A DNA stretch of 64,000 nucleotides, taken from NCBI GenBank assembly GCA_002083475.1, contig LWDI01000070.1:1-64000 (forward strand), in the 5' to 3' direction. Each line of letters begins with the position of its first letter. Position 1 is the first letter of the stretch. The translations under genes and the position numbers were made by a program. Below the pieces are notes generated by a model. That model was not told the DNA's origin and did no database searches. It saw only the letters and a list, made by a program, of their open reading frames with translations. The DNA comes from Proteobacteria bacterium SG_bin5 (GTDB lineage: Bacteria; Pseudomonadota; Alphaproteobacteria; Sphingomonadales; Sphingomonadaceae). Positions 20,495-27,895 of the stretch are shown in pieces.

Positions 20495-20929
20495 ATGTCG
20501 ATCATCTTGCCGATCACGCTCACCACCGCCGGGGCGGCGGCGCTCATCAATTGCTGGCTGGCGATTCGCGCGGGCCAGTCGCGCTCGGCGATCGGCGGCG
20601 GGCTGGGCGATGGCGGCAACGCGCGCGTGCTCGCGCGCAGCCGGGCGCACGCCAATTTCGCCGAATATACGCCGTTCGTGCTGATTCTGATCGGCTTGAT
20701 CGAGCTCACCGAGGGATCGAGCCTGTGGCTCTGGGCGGTGAGCGCGGTCTATTTCGCGGCGCGGCTCGCGCATCCCTTCGGCACCGACGGCAGCTTCAAA
20801 CAGGGGCGGTTCATCAGCACGATCGTGTCGCTGCTCGTGCTGCTGGGATTGGGGCTTTATGCGATCAGCCTGCCGTACCGCATGAAGCCGCTGCCCGAGG
20901 GCGTCGAGGCGCCGCTGCCGCGCGGGTAA
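20495..20929 (+). CDS. MAPEG-family membrane protein
   Basis: 144 residues from the ATG at 20495, preceded by GGAAGGGGAG. Four hydrophobic helices are visible (about residues 3-24, 55-75, 76-95 and 110-130). The second is preceded by [23 protein letters not shown], which is the MAPEG signature seen in alphaproteobacterial members. MAPEG proteins include glutathione-dependent enzymes of eicosanoid metabolism; the function of bacterial members is mostly undefined, although glutathione transferase activity has been shown for some. It stands alone, divergent from rpmF, and is followed by a repeat element. Confidence 0.85.
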   Translation: MSIILPITLTTAGAAALINCWLAIRAGQSRSAIGGGLGDGGNARVLARSRAHANFAEYTPFVLILIGLIELTEGSSLWLWAVSAVYFAARLAHPFGTDGSFKQGRFISTIVSLLVLLGLGLYAISLPYRMKPLPEGVEAPLPRG

Positions 20930-20937
20930 TCGCAAAT

Positions 20938-21074
20938 CCTCCCCGTTCACGGGGAGGTGGCACGCCGAAGGCGTGACGGAGGGGGCGGGCTTCTCGGCGC
21001 GTTATTCACCCTTTGCCCGCCCCCTCCACCATTTGCCTTACGGCAAATGGTCCCCCTCCCCGTAAACGGGGAGG
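20938..21074. repeat. Nested-hairpin intergenic repeat element, copy 1
   Basis: Both ends are nearly identical hairpins (CCTCCCC-loop-GGGGAGG at 20938-20957 and 21055-21074). Between them lie CACGCC-GAA-GGCGTG (20961-20975), a perfect 13-bp inverted pair GGAGGGGGCGGGC/GCCCGCCCCCTCC (20978-20990 and 21015-21027) and ACCATTTGCC-TTAC-GGCAAATGGT (21028-21051). Related modules recur at 26450-26580 and inside 41443-41692. There is no coding potential. It sits between two genes on the plus strand and could terminate transcription or be a REP/MITE-like element. The rest of 20930-21187 shows nothing else recognisable. Confidence 0.75.
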
Positions 21075-21187
21075 ATTGAGTGCCGCGCGTCTCGCCCACC
21101 GCGCCCGATAGTCGGCCCGAGCAAATAAAGCGGAACACGCCCGCTTCTCGCGCGCTTTCTCCCCCGTAGCAGCAAGGGAGAGGACCG

Positions 21188-21775
21188 GTGGCGGAAACGC
21201 TCGACCAGCGGCGCGATGACGCGCCGCTCGGCGCCGCGCGGCATGCGGACGAGGCGGCGGCGCGCAAGCAAGGCGTGCCCGGCGCGCATGGCGATCAAGT
21301 GATCGGCCGATCGGTGACGATCAACCGCCGCCCGCGCGAACTCTATGCCTTTTGGCGCGATTTCCAGAATCTCGCGACCTTCATGGAAAATGTCGAACGC
21401 ATCGACATCATCGACGACAAGCAATCGCATTGGGTGGTGAAGGCGCCCGGCGGCGGCCGCGTCGAATGGAAAGCCGTCGTCACCCAGGAATGCGACGGCG
21501 CGTTCATCTGCTGGACCTCGGCGCCGGGCGCCGACGTGCCCAATAGCGGGCGTGTCGATTTCCACGACGCGGGCGCGCGTGGCACGGTGGTGAGCGTCAC
21601 GCTCACCTATGATCCCCCCGGCGGCTTCATCGGCCGCGCGATCGCCAAATTCTTCCAGCGCGAGCCCGCGATCCAGGCGCGCCGCGATCTGCGCCGGTTC
21701 AAGCAATTGATGGAAACCGGCGAGATCGCGACCGGCGCGCGCAACCGCCGCCTGCACGAGGAACGATCGGCATGA
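21188..21775 (+). CDS. SRPBCC/cyclase-dehydrase family protein
   Basis: 195 residues from a GTG start preceded by GGGAGAGG. After a charged leader of about 35 residues comes an SRPBCC fold: [48 protein letters not shown] and ISWxS-like strands, then a final long helix with [20 protein letters not shown]. The family binds hydrophobic ligands in a helix-grip cavity; catalysis is not implied. The gene overlaps the following alcohol dehydrogenase (ATGA). Proteins of this type commonly lie beside stress-induced dehydrogenases in sphingomonads and rhizobia, so a general-stress role is likely but inferred. Confidence 0.85.
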   Translation: MAETLDQRRDDAPLGAARHADEAAARKQGVPGAHGDQVIGRSVTINRRPRELYAFWRDFQNLATFMENVERIDIIDDKQSHWVVKAPGGGRVEWKAVVTQECDGAFICWTSAPGADVPNSGRVDFHDAGARGTVVSVTLTYDPPGGFIGRAIAKFFQREPAIQARRDLRRFKQLMETGEIATGARNRRLHEERSA

Positions 21776-22962
21776 AGGCGCTCACCTGGCACGGCAAGCA
21801 TGACGTGCGCGTCGATAATGTCGACGATCCCGAAATTCTGAACCCGCGCGACGCGATCATCCGCGTGACGTCGACGGCGATCTGCGGGTCGGACCTGCAT
21901 CTCTACGATGGCTATATCCCGACGATGCAGAAGGGCGACATTCTCGGCCATGAATTCATGGGCGAAGTCGTCGAAACCGGCCCCAAATCGACGCTAAAAA
22001 AGGGGCAGCGCGTGGTGGTGCCCTTCACCATTTCGTGCGGCAGCTGCTATCACTGCGGCCACAAGCAATTCTCCGCCTGCGAAAACGGTCTGCCGGCCGA
22101 CAACCAAGACATCGCCGCGACCGCTTACGGCCAGCCGATGGCCGGGCTGTTCGGCTATAGCCATATGACCGGCGGCTATTCGGGCGGGCAGGCCGAATAT
22201 GTGCGCGTGCCGTTCAGCGATGTCGGCCCGATCGTCATCCCCGATGGCGTCGATGACGACAAGGTGCTGTTCTTGAGCGACATTCTGCCGACCGGCTGGA
22301 TGGCGGCCGAAAATGCCGAGATCGAGCCCGGTGACATCGTCGCGGTATGGGGCTGTGGTCCGGTCGGGCTGTTCGCGGTGCAATCGGCATTCATCATGGG
22401 CGCGTCGCGGGTGATCGCGATCGACCATTTCCCGACCCGGCTCGCGCTCGCCAAGCGCTTCGGCGCCGAGGTGATCGATTTCGAACAGACCAATGTCTAC
22501 GAAGCGCTGCAGGACATGACCGGGGGCATCGGCCCCGATGCGGTGATCGACGCGGTGGGGCTGGAGGCGCATGGGCTGAGCTTCGACAACATCGTCGATC
22601 AGATCAAAGTCTCGACCTTCATGGATACCGATCGCACCCATGCGATCCGCCAGGCGATCTTCGCCTGCCGCAAGGGCGGGCGCGTTTCGATGCCGGCGGT
22701 TTACGGCGGCTATGTCGATAAATTCCCCTTGGGCGCGCTGATGGAAAAGGGGCTGACGCTCAAGACCGGGCAGACGCACGTCCAGCGCTATCTCGAGCCG
22801 CTGCTCGCCGCCGTGATCGAGGACAAGATCGATACCACGTTCCTCATCAGCCACCGCCTGCCGCTCGATCAGGCCGCCGAAGGGTATAAGATGTTCCACG
22901 ACCAGCAGAATGAATGCACCAAGATCGTGCTGAAGCCCGGCATGGAGGCGCCACGTGGCTGA
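21772..22962 (+). CDS. Zinc-dependent alcohol dehydrogenase (formaldehyde-dehydrogenase-like)
   Basis: 396 residues. Medium-chain dehydrogenase with catalytic zinc ligands Cys38 ([10 protein letters not shown]) and His60-Glu61 (LGHEFMGEV), the structural-zinc cysteines at 89, 92, 95 and 103 ([16 protein letters not shown]), and an NAD-binding [15 protein letters not shown]. The long form with the [19 protein letters not shown] insertion resembles glutathione-independent formaldehyde dehydrogenase relatives. The true substrate cannot be read from sequence. It overlaps the SRPBCC gene upstream and an SDR gene downstream, suggesting a redox pair in one operon. Confidence 0.9.
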   Translation: MKALTWHGKHDVRVDNVDDPEILNPRDAIIRVTSTAICGSDLHLYDGYIPTMQKGDILGHEFMGEVVETGPKSTLKKGQRVVVPFTISCGSCYHCGHKQFSACENGLPADNQDIAATAYGQPMAGLFGYSHMTGGYSGGQAEYVRVPFSDVGPIVIPDGVDDDKVLFLSDILPTGWMAAENAEIEPGDIVAVWGCGPVGLFAVQSAFIMGASRVIAIDHFPTRLALAKRFGAEVIDFEQTNVYEALQDMTGGIGPDAVIDAVGLEAHGLSFDNIVDQIKVSTFMDTDRTHAIRQAIFACRKGGRVSMPAVYGGYVDKFPLGALMEKGLTLKTGQTHVQRYLEPLLAAVIEDKIDTTFLISHRLPLDQAAEGYKMFHDQQNECTKIVLKPGMEAPRG

Positions 22963-23722
22963 GAAGCTCGCGATCGTCACCGGCGCGTCGAGCGGGATCG
23001 GGCTGGAACTCGCGCGCTGCGCCGCCGAGGATGGCTATGATCTGATCATCGCCGCCAACGAACCGATGAACGAGGCGCTCGCCGAACTCAGCCGCGAGGG
23101 CGTGGAGGTGACGCCGGTGGTGTGCGACCTCGCGACTTTCGAGGGCGTCGACGAACTGCTCGCCGCGTGCGGCGATCGCGTCCCCGATATGGTCTGCGCC
23201 AATGCCGGCAACGCGATGGGCGGCGCGTTTCTCGACGTCGATGTCGGCGATTGGACTTATGCGGTGAACACCAACATCACCGGCACGCTTTACCTGCTGC
23301 AAAACGTGCTGCGCCCGATGGTCAAGCGCCAGCGCGGGCAGGTGTTGGTGACGGGCTCGATCGCGGGGTACATCCCGGGGCCGTTCAACGCGGTCTATAA
23401 CGCGACCAAGGCGTTCATCGACAATTTCTCCGACGCGCTTCGCAACGAGCTGAAGGATAGCGGCGTCACGCTCACGCTGCTGATGCCGGGCGCGACCGAC
23501 ACCGAATTCTTCAAGCGCGCCGATATGGAAGATACCGGCCTCGCCAAGGGCGCGACCGCCGACCCGGCCGATGTCGCGCGCGATGGCTGGAAAGCCGCGC
23601 TTTCGGGCCGCGACCGGATCGTCTCCGGCCTGTTCAACAAGGCGCAGGTCGCCGCAGCCGGCGTCACCCCGCCCTCGGTGATGGCCGAGGTTCACCGTCA
23701 CATGGCTCAACCCAAGGAGTAG
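22955..23722 (+). CDS. Short-chain dehydrogenase/reductase
   Basis: 255 residues from a GTG start that overlaps the alcohol-dehydrogenase gene by eight bases. The Rossmann signature TGASSGIG lies at residues 9-16, NAG at about 85, and the catalytic Ser/Tyr/Lys in [20 protein letters not shown]. It is a classical SDR using NAD(P)H; substrate unknown. The ending [14 protein letters not shown] is not a quinone-reductase or fatty-acid FabG type. The operon context (SRPBCC, zinc dehydrogenase, hemerythrin) suggests aldehyde or carbonyl detoxification during stress, as inference. Confidence 0.9.
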   Translation: MAEKLAIVTGASSGIGLELARCAAEDGYDLIIAANEPMNEALAELSREGVEVTPVVCDLATFEGVDELLAACGDRVPDMVCANAGNAMGGAFLDVDVGDWTYAVNTNITGTLYLLQNVLRPMVKRQRGQVLVTGSIAGYIPGPFNAVYNATKAFIDNFSDALRNELKDSGVTLTLLMPGATDTEFFKRADMEDTGLAKGATADPADVARDGWKAALSGRDRIVSGLFNKAQVAAAGVTPPSVMAEVHRHMAQPKE

Positions 23723-23726
23723 TCCG

Positions 23727-24638
23727 ATGTCCGTTGTCGATAAAGTGATCGGGGCGCTCACTCCCCCGGAGACCGAGGAACAGCGCCTGGAAGCGCATGA
23801 CCGCGCGCGCGCCGCGGCGACTCCCGGCGATTGGCTCTCGATGGCGCTCGACCATCACGAGCAGATTTACGCCGCGTTCGAGGAGGTGAAGCACGCCGGC
23901 TCGCCCGACGAGGCGCGCCAGGCGCAAAAGCGGCTGATGGCGGTGTTCACCGGCCATGGCACCGCCGAGGAAACGGTGCTCTATCCCAGCCTCGCCAAGG
24001 ATGGGCAAAAGGGCCATGCGACCCAGGCCTATACCGAACAGGCGACCGCCAAGATGCAGTTCGCCGAACTCGAACGGCTCGCGCCCTTGAGCCAGGAATA
24101 TATGGAAAAGCTCGGCCATATCGAAGGCGCGGTGAAGCATCATATTTATGAAGAGGAATCGATGTGGTTCCTCGACATGAAGGAAAACGCGCCGAGCGAC
24201 TTGCAGCAGATGGCCACCGCGCGCTTCCGCGAAGAATTTGAGCGCTACATGGGCGGCGCCGAGCAGAGCGGCGTCGGCGGCTTGGGCAGCCGCAACATGA
24301 GCGGCACGGGCGGTTCGGGCTCGGGCTCGGGCACGTTCGGCAGCGATCTGGGCGACCGCGCCGGCGGCGCGGGGACGCGCGAGGCGCAGGGCTCGCTCGG
24401 CGGATCGATGGCGGGCACCGGCGGCACCGGATCGGGCCTCAGCCCCGATTATGATCGGGAGACCGGCGACGCCGGCGCGCGGGGCGATCTCGGCCCCGAC
24501 GGCCGCCCGACCACCCAGCAGGGCGGCGCCGGCCAGCTCGCCGACAAAATGGCGCGCGAGCAAGGCGTCAGCGGCGGAAGCGGCTTCGGCGGCCAGGGCA
24601 GCACCGGCGGCACGACGCAGGACAAGGGCTCGCTCTAG
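23727..24638 (+). CDS. Hemerythrin HHE-domain protein with disordered C-terminal tail
   Basis: 303 residues, four bases after the SDR stop. The first 175 residues form a hemerythrin-like four-helix bundle with the iron-ligand pattern: ALDHHEQIYAAFEEV, FTGHGTAEETVLYP, and IEGAVKHHIYEEESMWF. Hemerythrin domains bind a di-iron centre for oxygen, NO or redox sensing. From about residue 178 the chain becomes Gly/Ser/Thr-rich and low in hydrophobics (SGTGGSGSGSGTFGS and similar), typical of an unstructured tail. No signal peptide is visible. Last gene of the stress-type operon; a hairpin follows its stop. Confidence 0.85.
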   Translation: MSVVDKVIGALTPPETEEQRLEAHDRARAAATPGDWLSMALDHHEQIYAAFEEVKHAGSPDEARQAQKRLMAVFTGHGTAEETVLYPSLAKDGQKGHATQAYTEQATAKMQFAELERLAPLSQEYMEKLGHIEGAVKHHIYEEESMWFLDMKENAPSDLQQMATARFREEFERYMGGAEQSGVGGLGSRNMSGTGGSGSGSGTFGSDLGDRAGGAGTREAQGSLGGSMAGTGGTGSGLSPDYDRETGDAGARGDLGPDGRPTTQQGGAGQLADKMAREQGVSGGSGFGGQGSTGGTTQDKGSL

Positions 24639-24653
24639 ATCTTTTGATTTGCC

Positions 24654-24699
24654 GCAATTTCCGAGTCGGCAGGTGATTCCACCTGCCTGGAAATCGCTC
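24654..24699. repeat. Hairpin repeat after hemerythrin gene (copy A)
   Basis: A core GGCAGGTG-ATTC-CACCTGCC hairpin (24668-24687) is flanked by an imperfect outer stem (GCAATTTCC / GGAAATCGC), 16 bases after the gene stop. A near-identical copy lies at 59704-59747, next to another gene end. It has no T-run on the plus strand. It could be a terminator or mRNA-stabilising hairpin. The rest of the gap to 24813 shows nothing recognisable. Confidence 0.65.
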
Positions 24700-24813
24700 T
24701 ACGCAAATCGCCGGTCCCGCGCCTCGGCCGGGACCGGCGGCTTGAACAATGCACCCGACACACCTTGATACCCCGGCTCAAGTCCGGGCCGCCGCCTATC
24801 CCCGCCGCCCGCG

Positions 24814-26367
24814 TCACCCCGCCGCCCGCGTCTCCACCCGCAGCATCGCGAGCGCGGCGAGCAGCATCACCACCGCGCCGAACGCCATGGTATAGATCGG
24901 CGCCCCGGGGAAGAACGCCTTCATCACCGAACCCATCAGCGTCGATACCAGCAATTGCGGCACGACGATGAACACGTTGAACAACCCCATGAAGACACCG
25001 AGCTTGCCCTGCGGCAGCGACGACGCCAGGATCGCATAGGGCATCGCCAGAATCGACGCCCAAGCGATGCCGATCCCGATTTCCGCCCAAAGCAGCTGAT
25101 ATTGATCGGTGATCAGGAAGAAGCTCGCGAACCCCGCCGCGCCGCAGAGCAGCCCCACGACATGGGTGCGCGCCGCGCCGATCCGCCGCGCGAGCCAGGG
25201 GAGCAAAGTGAGCGCCGCCACCGCCGCGACGCCATTATAGGTCGCGAACAGCACGTCGACCCAATTGCCCGCCGCCTGAAAGCCGGGGCTCGCCGGATCG
25301 CTCGCCCGGAACACGCGCGCGGCGACCACCGGCGTCGTGTAAATCCACATGATGAACAGCGCCGACCAGCTGAAGAACTGGACCAGCGCGAGCCGCTTCA
25401 TCACCAGCGGCATGCCCGAGAAATCGCCGACGATATGGCCGAGCAGCCTTGGCGCTCGCCCGGCGCGCGCGCCGGTGATCGCGACGATGCTCGCGAGGCC
25501 ATAGACGATCAGCAGCGCGCCGAGCAGATACATTTCGCGCTGCAGATCGAACCCGCGCACCGCGGCGATCACCCCCGCGCCCAGCGCCACCCACGCCAGG
25601 CTGCGCGCCGGCGAGCGTTCGGCGAGCAGCCGCACCGTCTCCGCGCCATCCTCGCCGCCGCCCGCGCCGAAGCGGCGCATCTCCTCCGGGCTATATTCGC
25701 GCGTCGAGAGCACCGTCCACAGCACCGCCAGGAACAGCGCCGCGCCGCCGAACCAAAAGGCATAGCGCACGGTATCGGGTACCACGCCGGGCGCGGCGGT
25801 GTTCGCCACGCCCCACCATTCGAGCAATTTGGGAAAGATCGAGCCGACCACCGCGCCCGCGCCGATGAACGCGGTCTGCACCGCATAGCCCGCCGCATGT
25901 TGTTCCTTGGGCAGCATATCGCCGATGAAGGCGCGGAACGGCTCCATCGACACGTTGAGCGCGCCATCGAGCAGCCACAGCATCAGCGCCGAGAAGAAAA
26001 GGGCTTGCCCGAGCGCGAGGCTCGCCGGGATCAGCGCCGGGCCGATCAGCGGCGCGAGCGGCATCACCAGCAGCGCGAGCGCGGCGAGCACCGCGCCCGC
26101 CAGGAAATAAGGCCGCCGCCGCCCGAACCGGCCGAGCCAGGTGCGGTCCGAATAATGGCCGATGATCGGCTGGATCAGCAAGCCGGTGAGCGGCGCGGCG
26201 ACCCACAGCCCCGGCAGGCTTTCGGCGCTGCTGCCGAGCGTCTGGAAGATGCGGCTCATATTCGCGTTTTGCAGCGCGAAGCCGATCTGGATGCCGAAAA
26301 AGCCGAAGCTGATGTTCCACAGGCCCCAGGCCGATTGGCGCGGCCGGCTGCTGGCGATGTCTCTCAC
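24814..26367 (-). CDS. MFS sugar transporter, SLC45/GPH-like (maltose/sucrose type)
   Basis: 517 residues from a GTG at 26367 with GGGAG seven bases upstream; an ATG at 26415 would add a proline-rich leader without membrane character. Twelve membrane segments are visible. The loop HYSDRTWLGRFGRRRPYFLAG between helices 2 and 3 is the signature of SLC45 and plant sucrose-type carriers, and DGALNVSMEPFRAFIGDMLP follows. Members move maltose, sucrose or maltodextrins with protons across the inner membrane. It lies downstream of, and on the same strand as, the LacI regulator, and across from the TonB/GH13/GH97 genes, so maltose or maltodextrin import is the likely job. Confidence 0.88.
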   Translation of the reverse strand: MRDIASSRPRQSAWGLWNISFGFFGIQIGFALQNANMSRIFQTLGSSAESLPGLWVAAPLTGLLIQPIIGHYSDRTWLGRFGRRRPYFLAGAVLAALALLVMPLAPLIGPALIPASLALGQALFFSALMLWLLDGALNVSMEPFRAFIGDMLPKEQHAAGYAVQTAFIGAGAVVGSIFPKLLEWWGVANTAAPGVVPDTVRYAFWFGGAALFLAVLWTVLSTREYSPEEMRRFGAGGGEDGAETVRLLAERSPARSLAWVALGAGVIAAVRGFDLQREMYLLGALLIVYGLASIVAITGARAGRAPRLLGHIVGDFSGMPLVMKRLALVQFFSWSALFIMWIYTTPVVAARVFRASDPASPGFQAAGNWVDVLFATYNGVAAVAALTLLPWLARRIGAARTHVVGLLCGAAGFASFFLITDQYQLLWAEIGIGIAWASILAMPYAILASSLPQGKLGVFMGLFNVFIVVPQLLVSTLMGSVMKAFFPGAPIYTMAFGAVVMLLAALAMLRVETRAAG

Positions 26368-26449
26368 GCTCACTCTCCCGCGCGCGAGGGTGACAGGCAC
26401 GGGGGCGGGGGGCAATCGGTTTTTGCTGGGGGTTTTTGGCGGGGAGCGG

Positions 26450-26580
26450 CCCCTCCACCCCGCCCTGCGGGCGCGGTCCCCCTCCCCGGCGCTGCGCGCC
26501 AGGGAGGATCTGCTCGCGCGCCAGATCCTCCCCAGCTCCGCTGGGGAGGGGGACCGTTCGCGCAGCGAATGGTGGAGGGG
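26450..26580. repeat. Nested-hairpin intergenic repeat element, copy 2
   Basis: The ends form CCCCTCCACC/GGTGGAGGGG (26450-26459 and 26571-26580). Inside are the pair GTCCCCCTCCCC/GGGGAGGGGGAC and smaller hairpins such as GTTCGCG-CA-GCGAA-type loops. The modules CCCCTCCACC, GGTCCCCCTCCCC and the loop hairpins are the same as in the element at 20938-21074, arranged differently. It lies between two co-directional minus-strand genes. Non-coding. Confidence 0.7.
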
Positions 26581-26602
26581 CGGCCCCGAGCGCTCCCTAT
26601 GC

Positions 26603-27640
26603 TCACCCCCGCGTCGAGCGCCGCACCACTAGCTTGCCCGGCAGCGTCACGCTCGCCACCGCCTCGCCATGAATCAGCCGGAGCAAGGTATCGACCAAGG
26701 TTTCGCCGGCGAGTTGATAATTTTGCGCGATCGTCGTCAACGGCGGATGGGTGAGGCTCGCCGCTGGAATATCGTCGAACCCGATCATCGCGACGTCGCC
26801 GGGCACCGTCAGCCCCAATTCCTCGAGCGCGGCGAGCGCGCCGATCGCCAGCGTGTCGCTCGCGCAGAACAAGGCGTCGAGATCGACCCGGCGCCGCACC
26901 AGCTCGTGGACCGCCGCATGCCCTGCCGCCTGGGTGTTGAGCGCATCGACCTGGAGCGCCGGGTCGGGCATCAGCCCGGCGGCGCGCTGCGCTTGGCAGG
27001 CGCCGCGATAGCGATCGCAAAATTCGGGATAATGGCTGTTCGCCTGGCCGATGAAACCGATCCGCCGCCGCCCCAGCGCGATCAGATGTTCGGCCGCCGC
27101 CGCGCCGCTGCCGATATTGTCGCAGCCGATCACCGTGCCCGCCGCGCCCGGCTGCGGCGAGCCCCAGCGCACGAAATGCGTGCCCTGCGCGACCAATTGA
27201 TCGAGCCGCGTGCGATATTCCTCGAAATCGCCATAGCCGAGCAGGATGATGCCATCGGCGCGGCGACTATCCTCGTAATCGACGTGCCAATCGCTCGACA
27301 ATTGCTGGAACGACGTGAGCAGATCATAGCCGCGCAACGCGCAGGTGCGCGTCAGCGAGCCGAGCATCGACAGGAAGAAGGGGTTGATCATCGATTGATC
27401 CGGGGTCGGATCTTCGAAGAAGAGCAGCGCGAGCGTCTTGGTTTCGCGGCGACGGAGCGACGAGGCGTTCTTGTCGACCGTGTAATTGAGCTGGCGGGCG
27501 ATCGCCTCGATCCGCTTGCGTGTCGCCTCGCTCACCGAGGGATTGCCCGACAGCGCCCGGCTGACCGTGGGTTGCGACACCCCGGCGAGCTGCGCGATGT
27601 CGAAGGAAGTTGGGCGATCCTTGCCCGGCTCTCGGCTCAT
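26603..27640 (-). CDS. LacI-family regulator of the alpha-glucan locus
   Basis: 345 residues from the ATG at 27640 (MSREPGKDRPTSFDIA); an ATG 14 codons upstream is possible but adds an atypical leader. The helix-turn-helix SFDIAQLAGVSQPTVSRALSG and hinge helix NASSLRRRETKTLALLF are textbook LacI. The ligand domain (from residue 60) shows ADGIILLGYGD, GRRRIGFIG and the ending VPGDVAMIGFDDIPAASLTHPPLTTI. The protein probably senses maltose, glucose or a derivative and controls both the transporter downstream and the divergent TonB operon. CG-centred palindromes in the shared upstream region are candidate operators. Confidence 0.92.
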   Translation of the reverse strand: MSREPGKDRPTSFDIAQLAGVSQPTVSRALSGNPSVSEATRKRIEAIARQLNYTVDKNASSLRRRETKTLALLFFEDPTPDQSMINPFFLSMLGSLTRTCALRGYDLLTSFQQLSSDWHVDYEDSRRADGIILLGYGDFEEYRTRLDQLVAQGTHFVRWGSPQPGAAGTVIGCDNIGSGAAAAEHLIALGRRRIGFIGQANSHYPEFCDRYRGACQAQRAAGLMPDPALQVDALNTQAAGHAAVHELVRRRVDLDALFCASDTLAIGALAALEELGLTVPGDVAMIGFDDIPAASLTHPPLTTIAQNYQLAGETLVDTLLRLIHGEAVASVTLPGKLVVRRSTRG

Positions 27641-27718
27641 GCCCCTCGTCGCGCCCGGCGCGCGCTTCACGTTACGCAACATCGTCGATCATCCGCCTCC
27701 GCCACCTTCCTAGCCTGC

Positions 27719-27734
27719 TTTGCTGCGCAGCAAA
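27719..27734. promoter_or_regulatory. Perfect 16-bp palindrome, candidate LacI-family operator
   Basis: TTTGCTGCGCAGCAAA is a perfect palindrome with a central CG, the typical design of LacI-family operators. It lies in the divergent region between the LacI gene (start 27640) and the TonB-receptor gene (start 27896). Its centre is 25 bases from that of a second CG-centred palindrome at 27748-27755. Binding is inferred. Confidence 0.5.
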
Positions 27735-27742
27735 AGCGCCTC

Positions 27743-27770
27743 TGTGAATACGTATGTGTTATTATTCACA
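27743..27770. promoter_or_regulatory. Inverted repeat with ATACGTAT core, candidate operator overlapping a -10-like box
   Basis: TGTGAATA (27743-27750) and TATTCACA (27763-27770) are perfect inverted arms 12 bases apart, and ATACGTAT (27748-27755) is itself palindromic with a CG centre. The A+T-rich block contains TATTAT (27760-27765), a plausible plus-strand -10 box, although no good -35 box is seen. This is the best regulatory signal in the divergent region and fits control by the adjacent LacI protein. It is inference. Confidence 0.5.
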
Positions 27771-27813
27771 AGGCCCACGCGAAGGCGGAGAAGCGATGAT
27801 CTAGAAAAGGGGT

Positions 27814-27831
27814 GGGCGCCGAACGGCGCCC
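27814..27831 (+). terminator. Leader hairpin ahead of the TonB receptor gene (possible attenuator)
   Basis: GGGCGCC-GAAC-GGCGCCC is followed by GGGTTTT. A 7-bp all-G/C stem with a tetraloop and a short T-run resembles a weak intrinsic terminator placed between the candidate operator and the ATG at 27896. It could attenuate transcription, or be incidental in G+C-rich DNA. Confidence 0.3.
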
Positions 27832-27895
27832 GGGTTTTCGCATTCGTACCCCCGATCCATGGCGCCAGCCGCGGACGGGACTTTGGGAGGGGTTG

